In this document: positions 44,896 through 52,725 of the stretch, one piece after another
How the letters are laid out: every line of letters starts with the position of its first letter
Numbering within the stretch: the first letter of the stretch is position 1
Origin: Streptosporangium sp. NBC_01495
GTDB taxonomy: Bacteria > Actinomycetota > Actinomycetes > Streptosporangiales > Streptosporangiaceae
Reading direction: 5' to 3'
Length of the DNA: 64,000 nucleotides
Assembly: GCF_036250735.1 (NCBI RefSeq)
Contig: NZ_CP109430.1
Coordinates: 1,364,001-1,428,000, forward strand
Position numbers and translations under genes: made by a program
Notes under the pieces: model-generated
The model's database searches: none
Seen by the model: only the letters and a program-made list of their open reading frames with translations
Told to the model about the DNA's origin: nothing

Positions 44896-46608
44896 TCAGA
44901 GACCGCGCATGTGGCGCAGCACCTGAGCGCGTACGGCGTCGTCGAGACCGTTGAGCAGGCGGTCGGCGCGGCCGTCGGAGGATGCCTTGAGCAGTCCGGC
45001 GACGATGACGGGGGGCACGTAGTCGAGCACGCCGCACGCTCTTTTCGCCGGCATCGTCTCGATCAGGCGGATGGCGAGCGGGGTCGTCGCGAGGACGCGG
45101 ACGATGCCGGCCGTGGTCCGGGCGGTGGTGCAGGCGAGGATCTTCGCGACCTCGCCGGGGGGTATGGCGCCCAGCAGCGCGCCGCTCCGCCCGGGATCGA
45201 TGTGGCTCAGAGCCTGGCCCGCGCGGGTCGTTCCCATCGCCCGCAGCACCGCGGCGGTCTCCCGCCGCCTGGTCGCCATCACGTTCAGCACGGGGCCGGC
45301 GGTTCTCGCCGGGATGGCGTCGAGGATCGAGGCGGTCCTGTCCGTGGACAGCTCCAGCAGGATCGCCGCCGCGGTCTCCGGCTCCATCCGGACCAGCACC
45401 CGCTGGACGGTCTCGGCGGGGAGACGGTCGAGCAGTCGCGCGGCGGGTGAGGCCGCCATCGCGCCGAGGATCCGGGCGGTCTCGGCCGGGTCCATTCTGC
45501 CGAGATCCACGGTTCGCTCCCGTGCACGGTCGGCGGCCCCGGCTCTCTCCCGCGCGCGTTCCGCGACCCCGGCCGGGCGCGGTGCGGGCGAGGCCTCGGC
45601 CGGGCGCGGTGCGGGCACGGCCTCCGGGTGGTGTGCCTCGGGGTGGTGCGGTGAGGGTGCGGCCCTGGGCGGACGCGGTGGGAGCGGTGGGTGCGGTGAG
45701 GGCGCGGCCCCGGCCGGACGTGGTGCGGGGGAGCGGCCGGGAGAGGGCGGCGAGGAGGAAGGTTCGGGGCGGCGCGGCGCGGGGGAGGGCGGGGAATCGG
45801 TGACGATCGACCTCAGGACCCCCTCCAGTCCCCGCGCGTCCATCCGCCGGCCGGGGTCCTTGCGGAGCAACCTGACGATCGCGTCGGTCAGTGGCCCCTC
45901 GCGGGCGAGGCGGGGCGGATCGTCGAAGGTGATGGCCTTCATGGTGGCCGGCACGTTGCCGCGGAAGAACGGGGAGTATCCCTCCAGGGCGTGGAAGAAG
46001 GTCGCCCCCAGAGACCACAGGTCGGCGGGCGGTCCCGGAGAAAGGCCGTTGATCCGTTCGGGCGCCATGTACTCCAGCGTGCCCGCGAAGGCGTTCTGCG
46101 AGGTGAGGCGGCTCTCGCCGACGATGTGGGCGATGCCGAAGTCGACGAGGAACACCTCTCCGCCCTCGCCGACCAGGATGTTGGCGGGCTTCACGTCGCG
46201 GTGCAGCACGTCGGCCCGGTGCGCGGCGGTCAGCGCGGCCAGCACCCGCCCGCCGATCTCGGCGATCCGGCGCTCGCCGAGGGGACCGTGCTCGATCAGG
46301 TCCTGGAGCGAGCGGCCCCTGACGTAGGCCATGACGATCCAGGAGAGGTCGTCCTCCACGAACATGTCGTAGACCTCGACGATGCCGGAGTGCCTGATCC
46401 GCGCCGCGGCCCGCGCCTCGCGCAGCACGCGCTGGCGGCGCACGGACAGGTGCTCCCCGTTCGGGAACAGGATGAGCTCCTTGAGCGCGACGCGGCGCCC
46501 GAGCAACTCGTCCTCGGCCAGCCACACGTTGCCCATCCCGCCGCTGCCGATCATGGACAGGAGCCGGTAGCGGCCGTTGACCACGCGGCCGTTCATCTCG
46601 GGGGTCAC
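44896..46608 (-). CDS. Serine/threonine protein kinase fused to MgtE-N-like helical repeats
   Basis: A 570-residue Hanks-type kinase. The glycine loop is G-S-G-G-M-G, the lysine V-A-L-K-E, the catalytic loop H-R-D-V-K-P-A-N, then V-D-F-G-I-A and M-A-P-E-R. After a Pro/Ala/Arg-rich linker (~275-355) comes a C-terminal ~210-residue array of helical repeats. Examples are L-D-R-L-P-A-E-T-V-Q-R-V-L-V-R-M and A-A-A-I-L-L-E-L-S-T-D-R-T-A-S-I-L-D, resembling the MgtE N-terminal (magnesium-sensing) superhelix. There is no membrane segment, so it is cytosolic. The kinase probably regulates the adjacent DUF4407/GTPase system. The GTG at 46608 is 6 bp after the DUF4407 stop; an ATG at 46596 is an alternative start. 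Confidence 0.87.
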   Translation of the reverse strand: MTPEMNGRVVNGRYRLLSMIGSGGMGNVWLAEDELLGRRVALKELILFPNGEHLSVRRQRVLREARAAARIRHSGIVEVYDMFVEDDLSWIVMAYVRGRSLQDLIEHGPLGERRIAEIGGRVLAALTAAHRADVLHRDVKPANILVGEGGEVFLVDFGIAHIVGESRLTSQNAFAGTLEYMAPERINGLSPGPPADLWSLGATFFHALEGYSPFFRGNVPATMKAITFDDPPRLAREGPLTDAIVRLLRKDPGRRMDARGLEGVLRSIVTDSPPSPAPRRPEPSSSPPSPGRSPAPRPAGAAPSPHPPLPPRPPRAAPSPHHPEAHHPEAVPAPRPAEASPAPRPAGVAERARERAGAADRARERTVDLGRMDPAETARILGAMAASPAARLLDRLPAETVQRVLVRMEPETAAAILLELSTDRTASILDAIPARTAGPVLNVMATRRRETAAVLRAMGTTRAGQALSHIDPGRSGALLGAIPPGEVAKILACTTARTTAGIVRVLATTPLAIRLIETMPAKRACGVLDYVPPVIVAGLLKASSDGRADRLLNGLDDAVRAQVLRHMRGL

Positions 46609-46614
46609 GCAGGG

Positions 46615-48015
46615 TCAGTCGTCGTCATCGGGGAACAGCTCGATCTTGCCGTGACGCTCGGACACCGGGCCGGTGGAGTCGGATCTGTGGAACACCCGGG
46701 TGCCCTGCATCGTGCGCAGCATGTCCTCCTCGACGGAGTAGTGGTCGTTGTCCGGGGCCTGCGGGTCGGTCAGATGCGCGGTCTTCGACGGTTCGGCCGG
46801 GGCCTGTGTCCTGCGGGTGGCACGCAGGGGGTCTGGTTCTTCCCAGATGTCCCATATCGAGGCGGAGTCGTCGTGGATCTTCTGCTGCGGCGCGGAACCC
46901 GCGGCCGGGGGGTGGGAGCCGAACTGGGAACTGTAGCTGTCTCGCGCGTCGCGGAACTCCTGCTTCGCCGCGAGGTTGAGGATCCTCTCGTAGTTGCCGG
47001 GCTTCTGCATCAGCTTGACCGCCACCGGCAAGCACTCGATGAGCAGGAACAGCAGGAACAGCAGGAGGTGGGTCGATCTGAGGGTGGTGTCCTCGCCCGA
47101 CACCTCGTTGAGGGCCTGCAGCCGGATCAGCAACCCGTCGGTGGTCCTGTTCTCCGCGTCGAACGCGTTCTGCAGGTCGCTCTGGCGCCGCACCGCCGCG
47201 TCGAGCAACTCCTGGGTCTTGGGCAGCGCCTGCGTCGCCTGGGCGAGGCGCTCCTTCTTGCTGCTCGCGTCCGTGGCGGTGAGCTCGGACTTGCGCTCCT
47301 CGATCTGCCGGTTGAGCAGGTCGACCCGGCTCTTGGCCTTCTCGTAGTTGCTCTTGCTGGCCTGGGCCAGGGGGCCGTTGCCCTTGCGCGGGCACGTCTT
47401 CCCGCCGTAGAGCTGGCACTGCCACTCGTCGTAGAGCTTCCTGGTCTGCACCTGCTGGGCGTCGCGGTCGGCGGTCAGTGACACGACCTTCGGGTCCTTG
47501 GCGGGATCCAGCGGGACGTCGCCCTCGGAGGTGATCACGCTCTGCAGGGCCGTCGTCTCCTTGCGGAGGCGGGTGACCTCCTGGGCGACGCTGCCGGTGT
47601 TCTGCCGCGTGGAGAACTCGTTGGCGCGCTGCTGCTTGATCTGGACGATCTGCGCGTCGATCTCGGACTTGAAGATCTGCAGCACCAGCGGGGTCGAGAT
47701 GACGAGGCCGAGCAGCACGGCCATGAGGATCCGGGGCAGGGCCACCCGCCAGCGCCGCGGCCCGTCGGCCTGCATGGTGCTGACCAGCCAGCGGTCGAGG
47801 CTCATGATGGCCAGACCCCAGACGAGGCTGGCCGGGATGGCGAGGAAGAGGGAGACTCCGAGTGCGGAGTTCAGGGCGAACGTCATCGACACGACCGCCA
47901 GCACGCTGGTGGTGAGCACCGCCCCGCCGATGCCCTCGAATTTCCCCTGCTCGGTAGGGCAGAGTTTCAAGATCTCTGGACGCGCGCCGGACAGGGTAAT
48001 CAGAAGTGTCCTCAT
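46615..48015 (-). CDS. DUF4407 membrane protein with periplasmic/cytosolic coiled coil
   Basis: A 466-residue protein. Three hydrophobic segments (about residues 32-50, 53-70, 95-112) are followed by a ~200-residue charged coiled coil (Q-I-V-Q-I-K-Q-Q-R-A-N-E-F..., A-K-S-R-V-D-L-L-N-R-Q-I-E-E-R-K-S-E-L) with a Cys pair near residue 200. A further membrane segment (~318-335) and an acidic, disordered C-terminal tail ending D-D-D-D come last. This is the DUF4407 layout. It is the first gene of a leftward pair with the kinase and is divergent from the vWA/GTPase/GAP1 operon. A role as the membrane-anchored component of the conflict system is inferred from position. Confidence 0.85.
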   Translation of the reverse strand: MRTLLITLSGARPEILKLCPTEQGKFEGIGGAVLTTSVLAVVSMTFALNSALGVSLFLAIPASLVWGLAIMSLDRWLVSTMQADGPRRWRVALPRILMAVLLGLVISTPLVLQIFKSEIDAQIVQIKQQRANEFSTRQNTGSVAQEVTRLRKETTALQSVITSEGDVPLDPAKDPKVVSLTADRDAQQVQTRKLYDEWQCQLYGGKTCPRKGNGPLAQASKSNYEKAKSRVDLLNRQIEERKSELTATDASSKKERLAQATQALPKTQELLDAAVRRQSDLQNAFDAENRTTDGLLIRLQALNEVSGEDTTLRSTHLLLFLLFLLIECLPVAVKLMQKPGNYERILNLAAKQEFRDARDSYSSQFGSHPPAAGSAPQQKIHDDSASIWDIWEEPDPLRATRRTQAPAEPSKTAHLTDPQAPDNDHYSVEEDMLRTMQGTRVFHRSDSTGPVSERHGKIELFPDDDD

Positions 48016-48319
48016 CTATTCCCCTTCCGAATGGCGACCGGGCTCGCGGTTATGAACTTAGATCATGGGCTGGGAGCGTCGCCATGACTTGGACACTATT
48101 ATAATTCTGTAAGGTGTGATTCCTTATACCGCAGGGAAATCAAGTCCGTGGGAAGCGCCGGAAGTGATCTTTGGTGGGGGCGGCGCGACGCTGACAAAGG
48201 ACAGAAAGACAATTACACCGCGGGTGTTCGGAACTCGCCGAGAGGATTCCGGGGCGGGCGGGGCCGCCGCGCCGACAGTAGTCCACGCCTTTCCTTAGAC
48301 GCGTTACGGAGGCTTCCAG
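48016..48319. promoter_or_regulatory. Divergent promoter region between the DUF4407 and vWA-like genes
   Basis: 304 bp with an unusually AT-rich core (TTATAATTCTGTAAGG around 48098-48113), containing TATAAT-like hexamers readable on both strands. It must drive both the kinase/DUF4407 pair and the vWA-GTPase-GAP1 operon. No operator palindrome stands out. Confidence 0.5.
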
Positions 48320-49756
48320 GTGCCCGATCCGGGTGAGGATCTGCTCCGCAAGGCCCTCGCCGGGGCGGTCGCGGGTCTCGACGAGTCCAGGCGGCTGACC
48401 GTGGTGGAGGTGGCCGCCGACGGCATCACCACTTTCGACCTGCGCCGCGACGAGCTGGGCAGGCCGCGCTGCAGGTTCGATCCGGTGGTTCCGTGGACCT
48501 CCCTGGCGGCCGGTCGCGGGTGGGACGGCGCCGGGCACGACCTCACGCGGCAGGACCCCACCGAGGAGGCCGTCATCCGCGCCGCGGGAGTCCCCTCCCA
48601 TGCCGCGCTGATCCTCGTGTGCTCCTTCCCCGACAGCCCCCTGGCCGGCCAGGCGCTGGCCTGGCTGCACGCCGCGTTCCCGGAGGCGGCGGCCTTCGTC
48701 CAGGCGGACGTGCGGGTCGACGCGCTGCTTCGCGACGTCGTCGTGAACGACCCGCTGGACCGCCCGTACGAGCTGGTCGTGCTGAAGCGGAGCGTCGCGA
48801 CGGGCCGGTTCGAGCTCGCCGCCCACCAGCTGTTCACGATCGGGGCTCGGGCCGGCGAGGTCGCCAGGGTCACCGCGCGCTGCGAGGCGGGTGACGAGCG
48901 GGGCACCGCCTTCGCCGTGGTGGCCTGGGGCCGGAGGCCGCTGCTGCTGTCGCTCCAGTCGGCGAGGCTCGTCCCGGGCCACTACGACTTCACGGTCGAG
49001 CTGGAGAGGCCGGGCAGGGTTCGTCTCACCGGCCTGCCCGGCCTGGTGAGAGACGATCGCAGCTGGGCCGACCTGGTCGCCGCGGTGCCGCGCGGGCTCG
49101 ACACCCGGACCGACTCGCAGCACCTGATCTGCGCGGTCGAGATCAGCGGGGCCCCGGGTGACGTCGCGAAGCGCCTGGAGCGCCTCCACCAGATGGTCGC
49201 GACGATGTCCGCGGGTGCCCCCGGCCTTCTTGAGGTGTCACTGGTCACCTACGGCGCGCACTCCTACGACCGGAGGGTCCCCGAGGGGGAGGTGGAGGTC
49301 GTGGACTGGCTGGTCTCTCCCGGACACGCGCTGGCCTCGCTGACCGGCCTGGAGGGGCGCCCCCCGGCGCCGGAGGGCCACCCGCACGGCGCGCAGCTGG
49401 AGGACATGCTGGCCGCGGTGGTCGGCCGGCTCACCGTCGGCGGGGCCGAGCGGACGGTGCTGCTCACGGTCGGCGACCGGTCGCCGCATCCGGCCAGGGT
49501 GGACGGGACGATCCTGCCCTGCCCGCACCGGTACGACTGGCGCATGCTGCTGGGCCGGCTCGAACAGTATCCGGGCATGGCGTTCGGAGCGATCTGCGAC
49601 CGGGACGTCGGGGAGGCCGACCCCGTCTGGTCCCGTCTGGGCGCGACGGCGTTGACCTGGCTGGACGCCCTGGACATCCGTGAGTTCGGCGCCGAGCTCG
49701 GCCTGTCGGCGTCCCAAGACCGATCGATCCCCTTCCCCCTCATCGAGGTGCCATGA
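48320..49756 (+). CDS. vWA-like conflict-system protein (homologous to the middle of the 906-residue protease-GTPase)
   Basis: A 478-residue protein. The N-terminal half is unrecognised; residues ~160-260 are beta-rich. The C-terminal half (H-L-I-C-A-V-E-I-S-G-A-P, V-S-L-V-T-Y-G-A-H-S-Y-D, V-L-L-T-V-G-D-R-S-P-H-P-A-R, I-L-P-C-P-H-R-Y-D-W) is clearly homologous to residues ~385-560 of the protein at 54547-57267. That region shares the motif [AI]-L-P-C-P-H-R-Y-D and a vWA-like Rossmann pattern, though a clear MIDAS (DxSxS) is absent (E-I-S-G). The GTG start has GGAGG seven bases upstream. Its stop overlaps the GTPase start by 4 bp. Confidence 0.75.
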   Translation: MPDPGEDLLRKALAGAVAGLDESRRLTVVEVAADGITTFDLRRDELGRPRCRFDPVVPWTSLAAGRGWDGAGHDLTRQDPTEEAVIRAAGVPSHAALILVCSFPDSPLAGQALAWLHAAFPEAAAFVQADVRVDALLRDVVVNDPLDRPYELVVLKRSVATGRFELAAHQLFTIGARAGEVARVTARCEAGDERGTAFAVVAWGRRPLLLSLQSARLVPGHYDFTVELERPGRVRLTGLPGLVRDDRSWADLVAAVPRGLDTRTDSQHLICAVEISGAPGDVAKRLERLHQMVATMSAGAPGLLEVSLVTYGAHSYDRRVPEGEVEVVDWLVSPGHALASLTGLEGRPPAPEGHPHGAQLEDMLAAVVGRLTVGGAERTVLLTVGDRSPHPARVDGTILPCPHRYDWRMLLGRLEQYPGMAFGAICDRDVGEADPVWSRLGATALTWLDALDIREFGAELGLSASQDRSIPFPLIEVP

Positions 49757-50766
49757 CGAACATGTGGAGCGGGCAGCGTACGGCTCCCGACAGTGGATCC
49801 GGACTTCCGCAGCCCAACATCACGATGTGGGGCGCTCCAGGCAGTGGTAAGACCACCTTTCTCGCCGCGCTCAACATCGCCCTGCTCCGCCAGGAGGGCA
49901 ACTGGCGCGTCGTGGGCGCGAACGGGCAGTCCACCAGCTTCCTGACGGAGAAGACCACGGCGCTGTCGCGGGACAAGGTGTTCCCCGAGGGGACGCAGGG
50001 GCTGGACAACTACAACTGGTTCCTGGTCGGGCACGAGCGGCGGCGTGCCCGCTGGTTTCGCAGAGCGAGGGCGGCCCGTGCCCTCAAGATCGGCATCAAC
50101 CTGCTCGACCCGCCCGGCGGGGCCTTCGGCAACAACCGGGGGGTCGCCCAGCAGGACCTGCTCCGCAACCTGGTGCACAGCAGGGGCGTCGTCTTCCTCT
50201 TCGATCCCATCAGGGAGAACGAGGACGGTGACGCGTTCGAGTACTTCTACGGGGCGCTGGCCCAGCTCGCCGAGCAGGTGATCGCCGGGTCCGAGGTGAC
50301 GGACGGCACGCTGCCGCACTACCTCGCGGTCTGCATCACCAAGTTCGACGACTTCAAGGTGCTGGAGACGGCGAGGCGGCTGAGGCTGCTGACGATCGAC
50401 CCCGAGGATCCCTTCGGGTTTCCCCGGGTGGCCAACGAGGACGCGAAAGAGCTGTTCCAGCATCTCTGCAGGGTGTCGGCGAGCGGGAACGCCGATATGG
50501 TACTGAATGCTATTGGGCGATTTTTCCGTGAAGACCGAATTAGGTACTTTGTCACCTCATCAATCGGTTTTTACGTCGGCCCCAAGAGCAGGACTTTCGA
50601 CATGGACGACTATCAGAACCTTGTTCCGACGGTGTCCAAGCCGGCGGACGGTCAACCGTCCTCCGACACCAGGCGCAACACCGAGATTCTGATACGCGGC
50701 GAAGTGCGGCCGATCAATGTGATGGAGCCGATGCTCTGGCTCGGGCAGCGGATTTCCGCGCCGTAG
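49753..50766 (+). CDS. P-loop GTPase of the double-GTPase (DO-GTPase) conflict family
   Basis: A 337-residue cytosolic TRAFAC-like GTPase. The intact Walker A is G-A-P-G-S-G-K-T (residues 27-34), the Walker B-like L-L-D-P-P-G-G fits DxxG, and the specificity motif I-T-K-F-D fits [NT]KxD. It resembles the GTPases encoded beside GAP1 proteins in the NTP-dependent conflict systems described by Aravind and colleagues. The C-terminal ~200 residues are highly similar to the end of the protein at 54547-57267 (shared K-E-L-F-Q-x-L-C-R and Y-F-V-T-S-S-I-G-F-Y-V). Likely a switch that triggers or restrains the effector proteases. Confidence 0.85.
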   Translation: MTNMWSGQRTAPDSGSGLPQPNITMWGAPGSGKTTFLAALNIALLRQEGNWRVVGANGQSTSFLTEKTTALSRDKVFPEGTQGLDNYNWFLVGHERRRARWFRRARAARALKIGINLLDPPGGAFGNNRGVAQQDLLRNLVHSRGVVFLFDPIRENEDGDAFEYFYGALAQLAEQVIAGSEVTDGTLPHYLAVCITKFDDFKVLETARRLRLLTIDPEDPFGFPRVANEDAKELFQHLCRVSASGNADMVLNAIGRFFREDRIRYFVTSSIGFYVGPKSRTFDMDDYQNLVPTVSKPADGQPSSDTRRNTEILIRGEVRPINVMEPMLWLGQRISAP

Positions 50767-50788
50767 CCCCGATCAGGAGGACTGGCCG

Positions 50789-52711
50789 ATGAGCACGGTG
50801 CAGCTGCCGTTCGAGTGGGCGGTGGGAGGAAAGCTCCCAGGCAGCGGTGACGACTACAGGATTCTCGCCTGCAGCCAGGGGCTGCTCAGCCGCGACGACT
50901 TCGAGGAGATCAGAACGGTCTACACGATCGGCACCCCGGAGACGCTGCCCCAGGTCATGATCGCGTGGGTGGGCAGCGGCGACGACGCGCACCTGGTCCT
51001 GGCCATCCAGACCTGGTCGGACGAGGAGGACAGGCGGCACCGAAAGATCGCCCGCACCCGCTACTTCTGCGTGCCGTACGCCCGGATCGCCCAGTCTCCC
51101 CGCCCGGTGTCCTACGAAGACCTCTATCACGCGCTCAAGGGGTGCCCGCTGCCCATGGACGGGCAGCTCGTCGTCCACGTTCCCATGCTCGACTCCGGTG
51201 CGGTGGCGGCGAAGGTGAACGGGATGGCCATGAATACGGCCGCGCTGCTCATGACCGGTCAGCACGTCTGCGTCCTGGGAGGCGAGGCCGTTCCGATGGT
51301 CGAGCGCCTGCGGTTCCTCGACACGGTGGCCGCGCTGCTCCCCTACGGCATGCGCGCGAGGCTGGCGGTGTCCACCTGGGCCAGCAGCACCGCGGAGCAC
51401 AAGATCAGGCTCGCGTTCACCCAGCACGTCCCGGCCAGGACGTATCCGATCACCTGGGGGCAGCCGGCGGAGATCCCCGCCCACGAGGAGGACGCGTACC
51501 GCTACCTCGCCCTGCTGGGACGTCACGATCCGGACGCCAAGCTGGTCGACTGGCTCGCCGCGCGCACCGAACCGCTCACGTTCGGCAGGAACGGCAAGTC
51601 CCGCGCGCTGGACCTGCTCCGCGGGTTCAACCCTTCGTCGGTGCCGGCACTCATGCCCCCGCCCACGTCCGCGCGGCCGCCCGCCCAGGAGTCGCTGGAG
51701 GGGCTGCTGACCGAGTGCGCCGACGTCCTCGAACGCGGGGGGACGGCCGAGATCAGGGACGTTCTCGGCAGGCTGGACGCCATCGTCACGAGCCGCGGGC
51801 AGCTGATCTCGGATGACGAGCGGGCCCGCTACCAGAAGATCATCAGGGACCGGCGGCTGCTGTTGCCGAAAGATGGCCTGCCCGAGGAGCTGGAGACCCT
51901 TCTGCACGAGGTGGTCCGGATGGCCGGACACGGTGTGGCGGCCACGCCCGCGCAGCCGGGCCAGACCACCCGGGAAGTGGTCCAGCCGGCCAGGGTGTCG
52001 GCGACGGCGATCGTCCGCCACCCCCCTCCCGATCCGGTCGCCTCCATGAAAGCGGCCTACCAGCGGGGACGGGAGGAGCTGGAGGCGACGCTCAGGCCGC
52101 TGCAGACCAGGGAGCTGGTCGCGATGGCCGCGCGGCGGCCCCCCGACATGCGGGTGGTGCAGATCGTCCGTGACGAGCTCGTCAGGCGGGGCGGCGGCCG
52201 CGACGAGGATCCGGAGATCGCCGAGGCCCTGCGCGAGTACGGCTATCTCACCGACGTGATCGGCGCACTTCATCCGGCCGGTGACCGGGCCCAGTTCGAC
52301 GTGCTCCGCGATCTGTTGCGGGCGGCCTACGGGCCGGAACTCCACCCCAAGGAGTTCGAGGAGGTCTTCCTCTCCTCGGGCGGGCGGTCGGGGGTGCTGG
52401 CCGCCGCCGCGGTGACGCTGTTCGGCGTGGGCGCGGGGGAGGCCGTGAAGAAGTCCGTCATCAATCTCGTGCGCGGCTCGGGGCTCGATCACGAGATCGT
52501 CGAGAGGGTCGAGAGGCTGCTGCTCGAATCCGAGTCCGGCGTGAGCCACCTGACCTCCGCCGAGCCGTCGGGGAGGAGGTGGTTCGGGGGTAGGCACCGG
52601 AACCGCCGGGACAGACCTCTCATACCTCCCCTGACCATGTACTTCTTGACGATCATATTTGTCATCATCGCGCTGGTGGAGTTCTTCCTGCTGCTCGCCC
52701 TGAAGCCCTGA
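50789..52711 (+). CDS. GTPase-associated protein 1 (GAP1)-like protein with C-terminal membrane anchor
   Basis: A 640-residue protein whose first ~250 residues align with the next gene (Q-V-M-I-A-W-V-G-S-G, R-Y-F-C-V-P-Y-A, S-Y-E-D-L-Y-H-A-L, R-F-L-D-T-V-A-A-L-L-P-Y-G-M-R). They fit my memory of the GAP1 N-terminal domain family that co-occurs with DO-GTPases. The middle is helical, and the extreme C-terminus is a single hydrophobic segment (Y-F-L-T-I-I-F-V-I-I-A-L-V-E-F), so the protein is probably tail-anchored with the body in the cytosol. It follows the GTPase gene by 22 bp. Confidence 0.75.
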   Translation: MSTVQLPFEWAVGGKLPGSGDDYRILACSQGLLSRDDFEEIRTVYTIGTPETLPQVMIAWVGSGDDAHLVLAIQTWSDEEDRRHRKIARTRYFCVPYARIAQSPRPVSYEDLYHALKGCPLPMDGQLVVHVPMLDSGAVAAKVNGMAMNTAALLMTGQHVCVLGGEAVPMVERLRFLDTVAALLPYGMRARLAVSTWASSTAEHKIRLAFTQHVPARTYPITWGQPAEIPAHEEDAYRYLALLGRHDPDAKLVDWLAARTEPLTFGRNGKSRALDLLRGFNPSSVPALMPPPTSARPPAQESLEGLLTECADVLERGGTAEIRDVLGRLDAIVTSRGQLISDDERARYQKIIRDRRLLLPKDGLPEELETLLHEVVRMAGHGVAATPAQPGQTTREVVQPARVSATAIVRHPPPDPVASMKAAYQRGREELEATLRPLQTRELVAMAARRPPDMRVVQIVRDELVRRGGGRDEDPEIAEALREYGYLTDVIGALHPAGDRAQFDVLRDLLRAAYGPELHPKEFEEVFLSSGGRSGVLAAAAVTLFGVGAGEAVKKSVINLVRGSGLDHEIVERVERLLLESESGVSHLTSAEPSGRRWFGGRHRNRRDRPLIPPLTMYFLTIIFVIIALVEFFLLLALKP

Positions 52712-52725
52712 GCGGGAGGCCGGCC

